Shown: one piece after another, positions 14,197-23,275 of the stretch
Layout of the letters: each line of letters begins with the position of its first letter
Numbering within the stretch: the first letter of the stretch is position 1
Assembly (NCBI GenBank): GCA_002749285.1
Contig: PDPR01000009.1
Location: 1-64,000 of the forward strand
Source: Maribacter sp.
Lineage (GTDB): Bacteria > Bacteroidota > Bacteroidia > Flavobacteriales > Flavobacteriaceae
Direction: 5' to 3'
DNA length: 64,000 nt
Notes under the pieces: generated by a model
Told to the model about the DNA's origin: nothing
The model's database searches: none
What the model saw: only the letters and a program-made list of their open reading frames with translations
Program-made: the position numbers and the translations under genes

Positions 14197-15816
14197 TTAA
14201 CGTGAAACCTTGGCTTCTTCAGCCTTTAGGGCCTTATAATCTATTGGGTTCTTGGCAAAGGTGCTTTTATCCTTTATCCCTGGTCTTATCGTCAAATAGA
14301 ATAGCAGCGAAAAAGCAGCAATTACAGTCCAAAGGACATCAATCGACAAAATCCCGTACTGGCCTTCCGCAAAAGTGTTCCAAAACCAATTTCCCGATGT
14401 GATCCCATTTACAATTGGGACTGAAGACCCGAAAATAGCACCGAGCAATAGGGTGTTCTTATTGGTGAAATAATTATCTCTTTTAACGTAGTAAAAAAGT
14501 ACGAATATGCCCCAAGTAACGAAATAGAACCAATAAAAGGCATTTTGTGGACTCTCGAATTGCCCATTGGTTATCCTCGCAAATAGAAAGGACAGGGCAG
14601 TGACAGGAAGCATTGATAGGCAAATAGCAAGATAGATATGCCCTACCCTTGCAGTATACAAACGCTGTTTCAATGTCATGCTTTTTTTGTTTCTTGCCTC
14701 TATATAGACCAGAACACCTGTGATAATGACAAAGCAAGTAAGGATCCCAAAAATAAAATAGATGATCCTTGTTGTGATCCCCCCAAAATCAGCAAAGTGC
14801 AAACGCCCCCAAACAACTTGGAAATCCTCTAAATAATTTAATTCATTGGGATCCTTTTCATACATGGCCTTACCGGAATAAGCATCATAAGCAACCCGCC
14901 CCACCCCTATAAAACGTTTTTTGGTATCCAATTCCCCGTATATGGTATACTTCATATCCGCCCCTCCAAAATTAGAAACCGAGATAGTTTCAACATTAAA
15001 ACCACTCCATAGGTCTTCTGTTCTTTCGATCAACGTATTTACAGAAAGTGGTTTTTCCGATGTCATGGCTTTCCACTCGTATGTTTTAAGCCTTGGCCGC
15101 ATTTCCTCCATCATTTTCTGTTGATCATTATTGAATAGAATACTTGCAGGGAGCAGGGCCAAAACACCAATAATAAAGAAGGCACCCGTAATTCCATACA
15201 TAAATTGGAATGGCAACCCAATAATCCCCAATGCAGTGTGGGCGTCCGTCCACATTTTTTTAAGCATTGATCTCGGATTGAAACTATAAAAATCCGGAAG
15301 TATTTTCTTCCAGTGTACGATCGTACCTGTAATAATGGCAAAAACAAAGAAAATGGCTATTAGACCTGCCAGATAACGCCCTATCGGATATACAAAAGGA
15401 TCCAAAAAATGCAGTCGGTATAAAAACTCCCCCAAATTATAGTTTTCATAATAATCCTTGGTAGTGAAATCCTTTAGGTTTAGATAATAATACGCTCCTG
15501 CCGTTCCTTCTGGGTTATTGATCGTATCCTTTGTTTTACCTAAACTTATACGAACAACATCAAGATTGCCTTCAAAATAAATATCAAGATCTCGTCCGTT
15601 AAGATTATGTTCCTGATGTAACTTCCGTATTATACCATCACAGTCCACCTCTGAAATGGGACCGTGATTTACCTTTTCCCCTTTTTGCCAAGATCCGATC
15701 TCCTCCTTGAAGAAAGAAAAAGAACCTGTGAAAAAGATGATGAACAGGCCAACACTTATCACAATACCACTAACGGTATGTGTGTTAAAAAATACATTGT
15801 AGTTCCTTTTTCCCAT
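14197..15816 (-). CDS. PepSY-associated transmembrane protein (siderophore reduction type)
   Basis: The 539-residue protein begins GKRNYNVFFNTHTVSGIVISVG, the N-terminal helix of the PepSY-TM family (PiuB-like), with several further membrane segments (about 15-35, 140-165, 195-225, 345-370, 395-500) around a large periplasmic loop. PiuB/FpvG-like members reduce or strip iron from imported siderophores at the inner membrane; conserved His residues such as those in FFNTHT, YRLHFLDPF, GRLHFADFG would bind heme in that model. It is the last gene of a five-gene run with a TonB siderophore receptor, and its start overlaps the area of the preceding gene's stop by one base, so translation is coupled. 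Confidence 0.82.
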   Translation of the reverse strand: MGKRNYNVFFNTHTVSGIVISVGLFIIFFTGSFSFFKEEIGSWQKGEKVNHGPISEVDCDGIIRKLHQEHNLNGRDLDIYFEGNLDVVRISLGKTKDTINNPEGTAGAYYYLNLKDFTTKDYYENYNLGEFLYRLHFLDPFVYPIGRYLAGLIAIFFVFAIITGTIVHWKKILPDFYSFNPRSMLKKMWTDAHTALGIIGLPFQFMYGITGAFFIIGVLALLPASILFNNDQQKMMEEMRPRLKTYEWKAMTSEKPLSVNTLIERTEDLWSGFNVETISVSNFGGADMKYTIYGELDTKKRFIGVGRVAYDAYSGKAMYEKDPNELNYLEDFQVVWGRLHFADFGGITTRIIYFIFGILTCFVIITGVLVYIEARNKKSMTLKQRLYTARVGHIYLAICLSMLPVTALSFLFARITNGQFESPQNAFYWFYFVTWGIFVLFYYVKRDNYFTNKNTLLLGAIFGSSVPIVNGITSGNWFWNTFAEGQYGILSIDVLWTVIAAFSLLFYLTIRPGIKDKSTFAKNPIDYKALKAEEAKVSR

Positions 15817-16118
15817 TATATGAATGGATTATGTTGGTTGGCCAAATAATATAACCCGTATAAAACAAGGATGGCACCTAAATACACTATCCAGGCCATC
15901 CACCCGTTTTTAAACAAATATGGCACGATCAGTAAGACCACCCAAACTACATATAGGGTGAATATCGATGAGATCAACATTTCTTTATGAAAGGGAAGTG
16001 CCAATGCCAAAACCATATGCAACAATGCTGAGATAATATATCCGCCGATAACCCCTGCGGACAACTTGGCGAATCGTTGCCAAGGTGATTTATTCAAATA
16101 CTTAGGGTTTGCCGGCAT
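15816..16118 (-). CDS. Small membrane protein of a siderophore cluster (DUF3649-like position)
   Basis: The 100-residue protein starts MPANPKYLNKSPWQRFAKLS at the ATG at 16118; a TTG at 16127 would add three residues. It has three or four membrane helices and no catalytic motif. In proteobacterial siderophore loci a DUF3649 protein, a DUF3325 protein and a PepSY protein stand together; this gene takes the DUF3649 place, and the family assignment rests on this layout more than on residues. Its stop overlaps the PepSY start. Confidence 0.6.
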   Translation of the reverse strand: MPANPKYLNKSPWQRFAKLSAGVIGGYIISALLHMVLALALPFHKEMLISSIFTLYVVWVVLLIVPYLFKNGWMAWIVYLGAILVLYGLYYLANQHNPFI

Positions 16119-16123
16119 CCTTA

Positions 16124-16453
16124 TCAATTAAAATATTGGATTATCGCCAAAACAACAAAAATTCCTATAAGGTGCTTATAGTTGATTTTTTTCGTTGGTG
16201 CCAAAACAATGAACAAACTTAATATTACCGAGATAAGCAAGAAACAGTATAAGATCCCTGCTGTAAGTCCGAATGTCCGTATTGCAATGGTCAATGAAAT
16301 CACATACAGGACCGCCCCTAAGATCTTAGCGGCCTTAGGATTCGCCTGTAGCCACTTCTCAATGGCCAACTTGTTGCTTAAAACTGCCTTTTTTGAAGTA
16401 TGGTACAAACAAAAAGTTCCGCAGAATATCGTAAAAAGTATGGGTAATATCAT
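16124..16453 (-). CDS. Small membrane protein, DUF3325-like
   Basis: The 109-residue protein MILPILFTIFCGTFCLYHTS has three membrane segments and ends IGIFVVLAIIQYFN. The segment LYHTSKKAVL, followed by a second helix after KAAKILGAVLYVISLTIA, resembles DUF3325 proteins, which accompany PepSY and TonB siderophore genes. Function within iron uptake is unknown. The following gene begins six bases after its stop. Confidence 0.6.
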   Translation of the reverse strand: MILPILFTIFCGTFCLYHTSKKAVLSNKLAIEKWLQANPKAAKILGAVLYVISLTIAIRTFGLTAGILYCFLLISVILSLFIVLAPTKKINYKHLIGIFVVLAIIQYFN

Positions 16454-16687
16454 TTTTTACATAAAACAAACAACACAGGAAAACTTAAATCCAATGTTGT
16501 TTCCCAAATTTATAATAATTAAAACCACACCCAACAGGGAACATATAATTTGTTGGATTCCCAATAGCCTGTCTTTAGACAAAACCTTAAACAAACCATG
16601 AACTTTAAAAAAACCCCATGGGGGCCAATTACCACCTATAAAACCTAAACGACAAGTAAGCGTTAAGCATGAAAAATACAATTCAAA

Positions 16688-17425
16688 TTAATGATGGAGT
16701 TTAATACAATAGGTTGCACAATGCCAGGTTAGCGCATAATCTTTTCCTTTGAATTTCCCTGGGGTCTTCTCTTCAAATGTGGTTTCTATCGTATAGGTCG
16801 TTTTAAAAGGTAATTTAAAACTAACTTCACCCTTTTCATTTGTGGTTAGTTTCTTACTCCATAAGTCTTGGATAAAAATACTAACCTCGTTATCCATAAG
16901 CGGGCTTCCTTTGTACAACACCTTTAAAATTACCTCACTATTCTGTGTAACCAATGATTTACTTACATCTATAATCTCTATACTGTTGGGGTTGGTTGGT
17001 TTTGTTTCATTAACAACCTCCCCTACTACCACTTTTGTCTTTGCATGATATTGAGGTTTAAATATGGCATAATCATACTTTGTGTAATCTAATACATCCA
17101 TATTTTTATTATCCAAGGTAATTGTATATGTTCCGTCTTGCGTAGGAACAAATGTCGCTTCATAAAAATCAGTTTTCGCAACTGGCTTTAACTTTTGTTT
17201 TGTTCCGTTGGGAGAAACAACCCAAATTGTAAAATCTTTTACATTCTGAAAAGCTTCATCATCAACTTTCTCAATTTTCCCATAAGTATATTCTCCGAAA
17301 TAGACCCGTACAGTGTGTTCTTTATTTAGTTTTCCCGTTGACGCAGTCTCTAACCATATATAGTGTGCAAATAATGGGGAAATCCCAAACATAAAAATGA
17401 ACAATGTAATTATTTTTTTAATCAT
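16688..17425 (-). CDS. DUF4198 periplasmic protein
   Basis: From the ATG at 17425 the 245-residue protein has a signal peptide (MIKKIITLFIFMFGISPLFA) and then HYIWLETAS, the usual beginning of the mature DUF4198 family, where an N-terminal His next to the cleavage site is thought to bind metal. Two immunoglobulin-like beta domains follow, and the end reads TWHCATYCIKLHH with a His/Cys-rich tail. DUF4198 members (for example NikK in Ni/Co uptake) act as periplasmic metal-binding parts of transport systems. It lies 63 bases downstream of the TonB receptor on the same strand. The metal is not known; iron is likely from context. Confidence 0.78.
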   Translation of the reverse strand: MIKKIITLFIFMFGISPLFAHYIWLETASTGKLNKEHTVRVYFGEYTYGKIEKVDDEAFQNVKDFTIWVVSPNGTKQKLKPVAKTDFYEATFVPTQDGTYTITLDNKNMDVLDYTKYDYAIFKPQYHAKTKVVVGEVVNETKPTNPNSIEIIDVSKSLVTQNSEVILKVLYKGSPLMDNEVSIFIQDLWSKKLTTNEKGEVSFKLPFKTTYTIETTFEEKTPGKFKGKDYALTWHCATYCIKLHH

Positions 17426-17488
17426 ATTGGTAATTGGTTTTTTTATCAGCAACCCTTAAAAAACAAGGGTTACTGATCTAATTTATGT

Positions 17489-19816
17489 TTAAAGGTTATA
17501 AGAAATAGAGATTCTTCCATTTATACCTGGTTCTGACTGCCAGTATAAATAAGAACCGTAATTAGCGCCAGAGTATAAATACTCGTCTAAGATGTTATTA
17601 ATATTCAACCCCACTCGCCACTTGTCATTTTGCCAATTTATAGCACCGTCCATTCTAAAGTAATCTGGCAAATCTGTTTCGTTTTCCGCTCCCCAGGCCC
17701 ATGAAGACCTATCTACCTGATATTGATAACCTAGCGATACCCTAAAACCTTTTAAGGAAGAATTTTTATTGAAATCATATGATAACCATCCATTTGTTAT
17801 ATGCTTTGCATGACCTGCAATTCTATTACCAACAACATTAGGGTCTGTATCTTTTGTGATTTCAACATTAGTATTCGCATAATTTAATATAAGGTTCAAT
17901 TCTTCAGTTATTTTTCCTTGTAAGTCGAATTCAAACCCTTTAGATTGTAATTCGCCTAATTGAACAACAAATTCATTACTAGTAGGGTCTGTTACTGTAA
18001 TATTATTTTTAGTGATGTTGTAAACACTCAAAGAAGCTGTTACCCTGTCATCCAATAAAGAACTTTTTAATCCTCCCTCATAAATTGTTCCTTCAATAGG
18101 GACTAAATTTGAACCATCCCTTTTTGCCCCGGATGCAGGTAAGAACGATTGGTCATACAGGCCATATACTGTTAATTGTGGTAAAATGTCCGCACTTAAT
18201 CCTATACGGGGAGTAAATTTCTCGTAGTTAACAGGTTCTTCTTTATTATATGGTTTATCTGCTAATTTTGTATATCTTCCAGCTATAGTGAGTCTAATCC
18301 TGTCTTCTAGGAAACTTAATTCATCTTGTGCGTAAGCTGAATTGATTTTTGAACCATAATTATAAACACCATCAATATCCTTTATAGAACCAGGTTCCCT
18401 ATTAACAGCAGGAAATTGGAAATCACCATAATGAGGTGCATTAACATTAAAAGGCTTGGTCGTATCTACAATTATGGGAGTATAAAAGTCATGGGCCCAA
18501 TATTTTTTGTCTGTAAAATCGTAACCAACCAAAACCTTATGCTGTAAACCACCTGTATTAAAATTACCGTTTATATAAGCTTGGAAGTAATTGCCTTCAG
18601 AAATGGCGTCCCATTTACTTACACGTCTGTCGGCATTTCCTGTATCATCCAATGCCCAAGTCCAAGTTGATATCCCCTCTTGGTCATAATTCATTGAAAT
18701 ATATTTTAGTTCTGCTGACCAATTATCATTAAAATCATGTGTTAACTGATTTAATAAACTAGTTTCATTAATATTAGTTCTAGGATATTTACTATCGACC
18801 ATCGAAAAATTTCTATCCAAACTTCCATAACCTTTATCTGGCGTATTAAAAACATAGGCACTACCAATATATGTTTTGACCTTTTGATAAGAAAATTCTG
18901 TTAAAAACTTTGTTTTAGGGGTTATCTGGCAAGACAAAGCAGGAACAACACCAAACCTGGTTCCTGGTTCTTGATGTTTTAGATGTGTGCCTCTTGATTC
19001 ATACATCGTATTCAATCGATACAAAAAACGTTCATTATTTCCTATTTTACCACCAAAATCAAAAGCTCCCCTATAAGTATCTTGAGTGCCGACCAATACA
19101 GATACTTTTCCTATTTTATGTTTTGTAGGCTTTTTTGTTACCACATTATAAAAACCACCTGGTTCACCTGCAGCCATCATAAATCCTGATGGCCCTTTAA
19201 CAAATTCTATTTTATCAACCATAAACATATCTTCGGATAAAGGTCCCCACTTGTCTTGGGTATTTACCCCATTTCTAAATGCAGGTAATCTAAAACCTCT
19301 CATATTGATTCTTGCAAAGTGCCCCCAGTGTTCTATATTACTTACACCACTCACATTTTTAAAAGGGCCATCAAGCATATTGGTGATCATTTGTGTTTCT
19401 AATAATTCATCCGTTACTATTTGAATATTTTGTGGCAATTTACTTATAGTTGTTTTTAACCTTAAAGAAGATGAGGGGGTCCTTCTTTTATTTAACTGGC
19501 CATCTACAACAACTTCATCCAATGGTGTATTTTTACTTTCTAAAGTTATCATTAAACTATTTATAGGTGCCTGTACTTTTAAAACCTTTTTATCGTACCC
19601 AAGATGGGATATTGTCAATGTTCTATTGCCTTTAACATTTTTTATCTCAAAAACTCCTTCTGAATTTGTTTCCGCACCTTTCATCCTACCATTTAGCAAA
19701 ACATTTACTTCCGATAAAGGTTCGTTCTTTTCATTTACAATTTTCCCCTTTATTTGAGAATAAGAGCTAATTGTAACAAAAAACAATACTAATAATATGC
19801 GGATTGTATGTTTCAT
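17489..19816 (-). CDS. TonB-dependent siderophore receptor
   Basis: The 775-residue outer membrane receptor has a signal peptide (to about residue 20), a carboxypeptidase-like regulatory domain (about 21-95, IKGKIVNEKNEPLSEVNV), a plug (about 120-230, with TISKLPQNIQIVTDELLETQ and DKIEFVKGPSGFMMAAGEPG, the FhuA/FoxA type) and a 22-strand barrel ending GRISISYNL. The SRGTHLKHQ and YGSKINSAYAQDELSFLEDR blocks fit ferric siderophore receptors. Substrate class (hydroxamate or other) is not readable. The coding sequence is noticeably AT-richer than the PepSY gene downstream, hinting at separate origin. Downstream genes complete an uptake and reduction cluster. Confidence 0.88.
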   Translation of the reverse strand: MKHTIRILLVLFFVTISSYSQIKGKIVNEKNEPLSEVNVLLNGRMKGAETNSEGVFEIKNVKGNRTLTISHLGYDKKVLKVQAPINSLMITLESKNTPLDEVVVDGQLNKRRTPSSSLRLKTTISKLPQNIQIVTDELLETQMITNMLDGPFKNVSGVSNIEHWGHFARINMRGFRLPAFRNGVNTQDKWGPLSEDMFMVDKIEFVKGPSGFMMAAGEPGGFYNVVTKKPTKHKIGKVSVLVGTQDTYRGAFDFGGKIGNNERFLYRLNTMYESRGTHLKHQEPGTRFGVVPALSCQITPKTKFLTEFSYQKVKTYIGSAYVFNTPDKGYGSLDRNFSMVDSKYPRTNINETSLLNQLTHDFNDNWSAELKYISMNYDQEGISTWTWALDDTGNADRRVSKWDAISEGNYFQAYINGNFNTGGLQHKVLVGYDFTDKKYWAHDFYTPIIVDTTKPFNVNAPHYGDFQFPAVNREPGSIKDIDGVYNYGSKINSAYAQDELSFLEDRIRLTIAGRYTKLADKPYNKEEPVNYEKFTPRIGLSADILPQLTVYGLYDQSFLPASGAKRDGSNLVPIEGTIYEGGLKSSLLDDRVTASLSVYNITKNNITVTDPTSNEFVVQLGELQSKGFEFDLQGKITEELNLILNYANTNVEITKDTDPNVVGNRIAGHAKHITNGWLSYDFNKNSSLKGFRVSLGYQYQVDRSSWAWGAENETDLPDYFRMDGAINWQNDKWRVGLNINNILDEYLYSGANYGSYLYWQSEPGINGRISISYNL

Positions 19817-19860
19817 TTTATTTAGATTTAGATTTAATAAGAATAATCATTTTGAGCTGG

Positions 19861-19891
19861 CAAAGTTAATAGTTCCTTTTAATTCACACAA
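19861..19891 (-). promoter_or_regulatory. Promoter of the TonB siderophore receptor cluster
   Basis: On the minus strand TTG (19891-19889) and TAACTTTG (19868-19861) are spaced 20 bases apart, a full match to the Bacteroidota consensus. I saw no clear Fur box around it. Confidence 0.65.
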
Positions 19892-20273
19892 ACTTATTCA
19901 CAGCAAATCCACTTAGATATATACAATTAACTGTATTTCAAATATTTATACTATATTTTTTGTTTCTACGGAAGGATGCCGCAAAAATCCGAAAGTATTT
20001 TTAACAGGAATATCCCCCTGCAAAACCATTACATATAGGTTCTTGGATAGAACGATTGCAACCTATTCCAACAGGTAACGCCCTTGTATAAAATTTACCA
20101 CATGCCCTACACCCTGTTCTTGCACAACTTTTCTTACGATAGGACGGAGCTTATCCACTTTTGTACAGGGTATGTGTACGGGATGGTTTTATGGTAAAAA
20201 AACTAAGGTCGTTTAAAATATTATACAGCTCCTGGTTTCGAAAATTAAATATGTCCACTATGGGAAATGGAGA
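19892..20273. other. Intergenic region between divergent genes
   Basis: No gene is supported. It contains an imperfect inverted repeat of about 20 bases (CATGCCCTACACCCTGT near 20100 against ACAGGGTATGTGTACGGGATG near 20165), perhaps a relic of a mobile element end. No riboswitch consensus was recognised. Confidence 0.35.
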
Positions 20274-20281
20274 TATTTTTG
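20274..20281 (+). promoter_or_regulatory. -7 promoter box of the beta-barrel protein gene
   Basis: TATTTTTG matches TAnnTTTG, 33 bases before the ATG at 20314. No TTG is found at the usual distance. Confidence 0.45.
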
Positions 20282-20313
20282 TATGTTTATACTAAATTTA
20301 AAATCTATTCAAA

Positions 20314-20826
20314 ATGAAAAAAATTATTTTAACCTTGTTTTTTGTCGCTACTACTAGCCTAGTTCTAGGGCAAAGAGTTATGGAAGGGGAATCGCAGATC
20401 AATGCTGGTTTTGGTTTTACCTCTGATTGGGGGGTTCCTTTTTATGGTGGATTTGATTATGGTGTGCATGAGGACATCACCGTAGGTTTACAGGTTAGTT
20501 ATGCCTCTGAGACCTATAATGCGGGTTCTTACGGTGATTACAAAGGTACTTGGTTCGGTGTAGGGGCCAATGGTAATTATCATTTTAATACGGTTTTGGA
20601 CATCCCTGATAATTTTGATGTATATGCTGGTGTCACATTGGCCTATGATTCGTTTTCCTATAAATACCCTAATGGATTTATAGGCAGCAATACCAGTTCC
20701 GGTATGGGCTTTGCCGGTCAGATAGGTGCCAGATATTATTTTTCAGACAAACTAGGGGTCAATCTTGAATTTGGCGGTGGTAATATCACTTCCGGAGGAA
20801 AGATCGGCATTTCGTATAAACTCTGA
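20314..20826 (+). CDS. Small outer membrane beta-barrel protein
   Basis: The 170-residue protein has a signal peptide (MKKIILTLFFVATTSLVLGQ) and a short barrel rich in alternating hydrophobic residues, with Gly and aromatic residues (FGFTSDWGVPFYGGFDYGV, ISYKL at the very end as a C-terminal strand). It belongs to the general outer-membrane-beta-barrel group of Bacteroidota; no specific function is known. It forms a single-gene unit, with its own promoter box and a strong terminator directly after the stop. Confidence 0.8.
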   Translation: MKKIILTLFFVATTSLVLGQRVMEGESQINAGFGFTSDWGVPFYGGFDYGVHEDITVGLQVSYASETYNAGSYGDYKGTWFGVGANGNYHFNTVLDIPDNFDVYAGVTLAYDSFSYKYPNGFIGSNTSSGMGFAGQIGARYYFSDKLGVNLEFGGGNITSGGKIGISYKL

Positions 20827-20845
20827 TTTTGTTCAATATACAATA

Positions 20846-20881
20846 GAAGGCCGGTTTCGTATTCATACGAAACCGGCCTTC
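20846..20881 (+). terminator. Strong hairpin terminator after the beta-barrel gene
   Basis: GAAGGCCGGTTTCGTAT pairs perfectly over 17 bases with ATACGAAACCGGCCTTC around a two-base loop, followed by TTATATTAT. Confidence 0.8.
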
Positions 20882-21099
20882 TTATATTATAGATATAAAT
20901 GGGCACTTTCAGTAGTAATATGAATATTTGATATTCGGCGTGTTAATCCGTAAGCCAGATAAGACAAAACCATAGATACGATTCTGCAACCCTTAAAACG
21001 GGGTATCATCTTAAATACGTATGGCCAAGATATGCGGAATCGACAACTTCCGGCATGTTTTTTCATTTACTACATAACTAGAAGAGTTCGAACGATGCC

Positions 21100-21640
21100 C
21101 AAAAAGACCCGACTTCGGTTTTTGGCCCACAAGGAAAATCGGCCCTGATGTTCTTAAAACATTGCGCGGCATGTTCCGGCAAGCGTTTGGTCGAACAACT
21201 CAACGGTAATATCGACCATCAATTCTTTTGTGGTATCGATTTAGGGGGCCGACCGGCTGACCAATTACAGGATAGTGGGCGGGATTCGCCGTGGACTTTC
21301 CAAAAAGTTGAACATTGAAAAGATGCGGCAAACGCTGTTCGATTCATGGTGGGGCCATATGAACGGCCATCATGGTATTGTGATGGATGCCCCGCCTGTT
21401 ATGAGAGTGGGGCCAGATACCCGACCAACGAGGAAACTGTTATGGGTAGCGGTAGATCGGACTATCGTCAACTAAAGGCAATCTTGTAACGCGGTTGGGG
21501 TAAAACGCCACGGACTACTAGACACCTAAAGTGGAAAGGGGTCCCGATCGATTTGTTGGTGGCCGGACTTTCCTAGGCTTTACGGGATTGGTATGAGCAA
21601 TATACCATCAAGAAACAAAATTTACCCGTAAGGTAGATCT
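21100..21640 (+). pseudogene. Decayed IS1182/IS5-type transposase
   Basis: Pieces of a transposase can be read in all three plus frames: LKHCAACSGKRLVEQLNG and DHQFFCGIDLG near 21150-21250, the equivalent of RLTNYRIV-type sequence after it, EKMRQTLFDSWW near 21315, CYESGARYPTNEE near 21400, RQLKAIL near 21470, and DWYEQYTIKKQ near 21590. Several frameshifts and stops separate them, so no product is made. The family is judged from the block with MFLKH-SDKRLVEQLN followed by the FFCGI and CYESEVRYPTN motifs recalled from such elements. The ends of the element could not be placed. Confidence 0.65.
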
Positions 21641-21652
21641 AGTCGTTATCTT

Positions 21653-21671
21653 ATACCAAATCATTTGGTAT
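21653..21671. repeat. Perfect palindrome downstream of apbE
   Basis: ATACCAAAT-C-ATTTGGTAT is a 9-bp inverted repeat around one base, nine bases beyond the apbE stop. The one-base centre is too tight for an ordinary terminator; it could be a protein binding site or the end of the neighbouring decayed element. Confidence 0.45.
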
Positions 21672-21679
21672 TATTCCTA

Positions 21680-22675
21680 TCATTCAACTATTAAAAACCG
21701 TCCGAATCCTGGACTTTCCCAATGCTTGTACCCTGTTTCGGATTGATTCGTCATAAAGACTTCCAAATTCCGACAATCCATATCCCTAAGGGCATTCTCA
21801 TCAAGACCTATGACACTGAATGCCGATGCAAAGGCATCGGCATCGGCAGCATATCTTGATATCGTGGTCACTTGGATTCCTCCTTTTAAGGCAACACCTG
21901 TTTTAGAATCGATGATATGGGAAAACCTACTGCCGTTTATCTCAACGAATCGGTACAGGTCGCCCGAGGTGGCCACTGCACCTTCTTTTAACTTTATTCT
22001 TTGAAAATGCTCCTTTCCATACCTGTCAAAATAATAGAATCCCAAAACCCAATAATCCCTTCCCGGGGGAGGGTCGCTTACACGTATATCCCCTCCCATA
22101 TCCACCAAACCAGAATGGATACCCTTTGATTCCAAAATCTTAATGACCTCATCCGCAGCAAAACCCTTTCCTATCCCACCAAGATCCAACTGTATTCCTT
22201 CCGAATTGAGCCGAACCTTGTTAGGGTCGGTAAAATGCAGTAGACCATAACCAACGCTTTGCCTTGCTTTGGACAGTTCTCTTTTCCCAGGCATCTTTTT
22301 AGTTCTTCCAGCCTTTCGCCAGAGCTTGGTCAATGGCCCTACGGTAACATCGAAGGCACCCTCGGTGAGCCTAGAGATACTATCCGCCTTTTTCAATACC
22401 CTATACAGGTCATCACTTACTTGATGGGTCCCGCTTTTTTTATTACTGAGCAGATTGAGCTCACTATTTAAAAGATAATCGCTTAAAATCGTATTCAGCC
22501 CATCTATTCTTTGAAAGGCCAAAACGGATACGGAATCGGCTTTTTCCTTATTGGGGGCATACAGCACCAATCTAATCCAGGTACCCATCTGTTGGTGGGA
22601 ATATTCAAACCTATTCTGGGACCAAACGGACAAATAGCCAAAAAACAACGAAAAGAACAATAAAGACCTTGCCAA
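21680..22675 (-). CDS. apbE: FAD:protein FMN transferase (ApbE)
   Basis: ApbE covalently attaches FMN from FAD to Thr/Ser in target proteins outside the cytoplasm. The family blocks are present: LDLGGIGKGFAADEV, VDMGGDIRV, VATSGDLYRFVEINGSRFSHIIDSKTG and ADADAFASAFSVIG. The frame has no ATG before the signal peptide. The TTG at 22675 gives MARSLLFFSLFFGYLSVWSQ, a good signal peptide, and a TATATTTG box (22696-22689) lies just upstream; a TTG at 22729 overlapping the YceI stop is the alternative. The product is about 331 residues, normal for ApbE. It follows YceI and an FGE-fold lipoprotein. No NqrC/RnfG-like or FMN-binding-domain target is visible in the window. Confidence 0.88.
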   Translation of the reverse strand: MARSLLFFSLFFGYLSVWSQNRFEYSHQQMGTWIRLVLYAPNKEKADSVSVLAFQRIDGLNTILSDYLLNSELNLLSNKKSGTHQVSDDLYRVLKKADSISRLTEGAFDVTVGPLTKLWRKAGRTKKMPGKRELSKARQSVGYGLLHFTDPNKVRLNSEGIQLDLGGIGKGFAADEVIKILESKGIHSGLVDMGGDIRVSDPPPGRDYWVLGFYYFDRYGKEHFQRIKLKEGAVATSGDLYRFVEINGSRFSHIIDSKTGVALKGGIQVTTISRYAADADAFASAFSVIGLDENALRDMDCRNLEVFMTNQSETGYKHWESPGFGRFLIVE

Positions 22676-22688
22676 GGTGAATTCCCGG

Positions 22689-22696
22689 CAAATATA
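22689..22696 (-). promoter_or_regulatory. Possible internal -7 promoter box for apbE
   Basis: On the minus strand TATATTTG matches TAnnTTTG and ends 14 bases before the TTG start at 22675. No good -33 element was found. Confidence 0.35.
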
Positions 22697-22718
22697 AGAT
22701 AGACCAAATGGGGTATGG

Positions 22719-23261
22719 CTATTTAGCAAAGACCAAATCGAAGTTTACGGTTACATCATCCCCGACAACAATAGAACCGAACATTGCCGTTGGTGGTTCC
22801 ATGTTGAAATCCTGAAGGGTGATCTTATAAGTCCCTGTTATTCGAATACGGCCCTCGGGCCTATGTATAGCTGTTTCGATCACCACATCCTTCCCTACAC
22901 CTGCAATGTTCAACGTGCCCGAAATAGCTTGGTTGTCCCCTTCGGAAAAGACAACATCCCTTGCCACGAACTTGATCTTGGGAAACTCATCCATTTTCAA
23001 GGCATTATGGGTCTTCTTATCCATGGTCGCTCCCCGTGTACTCAAAATCCCGACAACATCGACTTCCAATGAAATTGAATCAAGGAGCTTATCGTTGAGT
23101 ACCAATCCGCCACTATACGAGTTGGCGGTTACCGTCCAATCATGTAAGGTCGAAGAACCATCGACCGTTATCGCACCTTTATCGGTAAGAGTGTAATCTT
23201 CCTGGGCAACCCCCATCACGGTATTAATGAACACCAAAATTAAAAACAGCGTATTTTTCAT
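22719..23261 (-). CDS. YceI-like lipocalin-type periplasmic protein
   Basis: From the ATG at 23261 the 180-residue protein has a signal peptide (MKNTLFLILVFINTVMGVAQ) and one YceI domain: DGSSTLHDWTV at the start, KMDEFPKIKFVA in the middle and SIVVGDDVTVNFDLVFAK at the end. YceI proteins are antiparallel barrels that bind polyisoprenoid or quinone-like lipids in the periplasm. It lies 14 bases after the FGE-fold lipoprotein and its end touches the apbE region, so the three are probably one operon. The physiological ligand is unknown. Confidence 0.88.
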   Translation of the reverse strand: MKNTLFLILVFINTVMGVAQEDYTLTDKGAITVDGSSTLHDWTVTANSYSGGLVLNDKLLDSISLEVDVVGILSTRGATMDKKTHNALKMDEFPKIKFVARDVVFSEGDNQAISGTLNIAGVGKDVVIETAIHRPEGRIRITGTYKITLQDFNMEPPTAMFGSIVVGDDVTVNFDLVFAK

Positions 23262-23275
23262 ATGAACAATTTTTA

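Noticed and set aside
19817..20313. Cobalamin or other riboswitch before the TonB receptor
   Set aside because: No conserved box was recognised, and the promoter box at 19861-19868 leaves a leader of under 50 bases.
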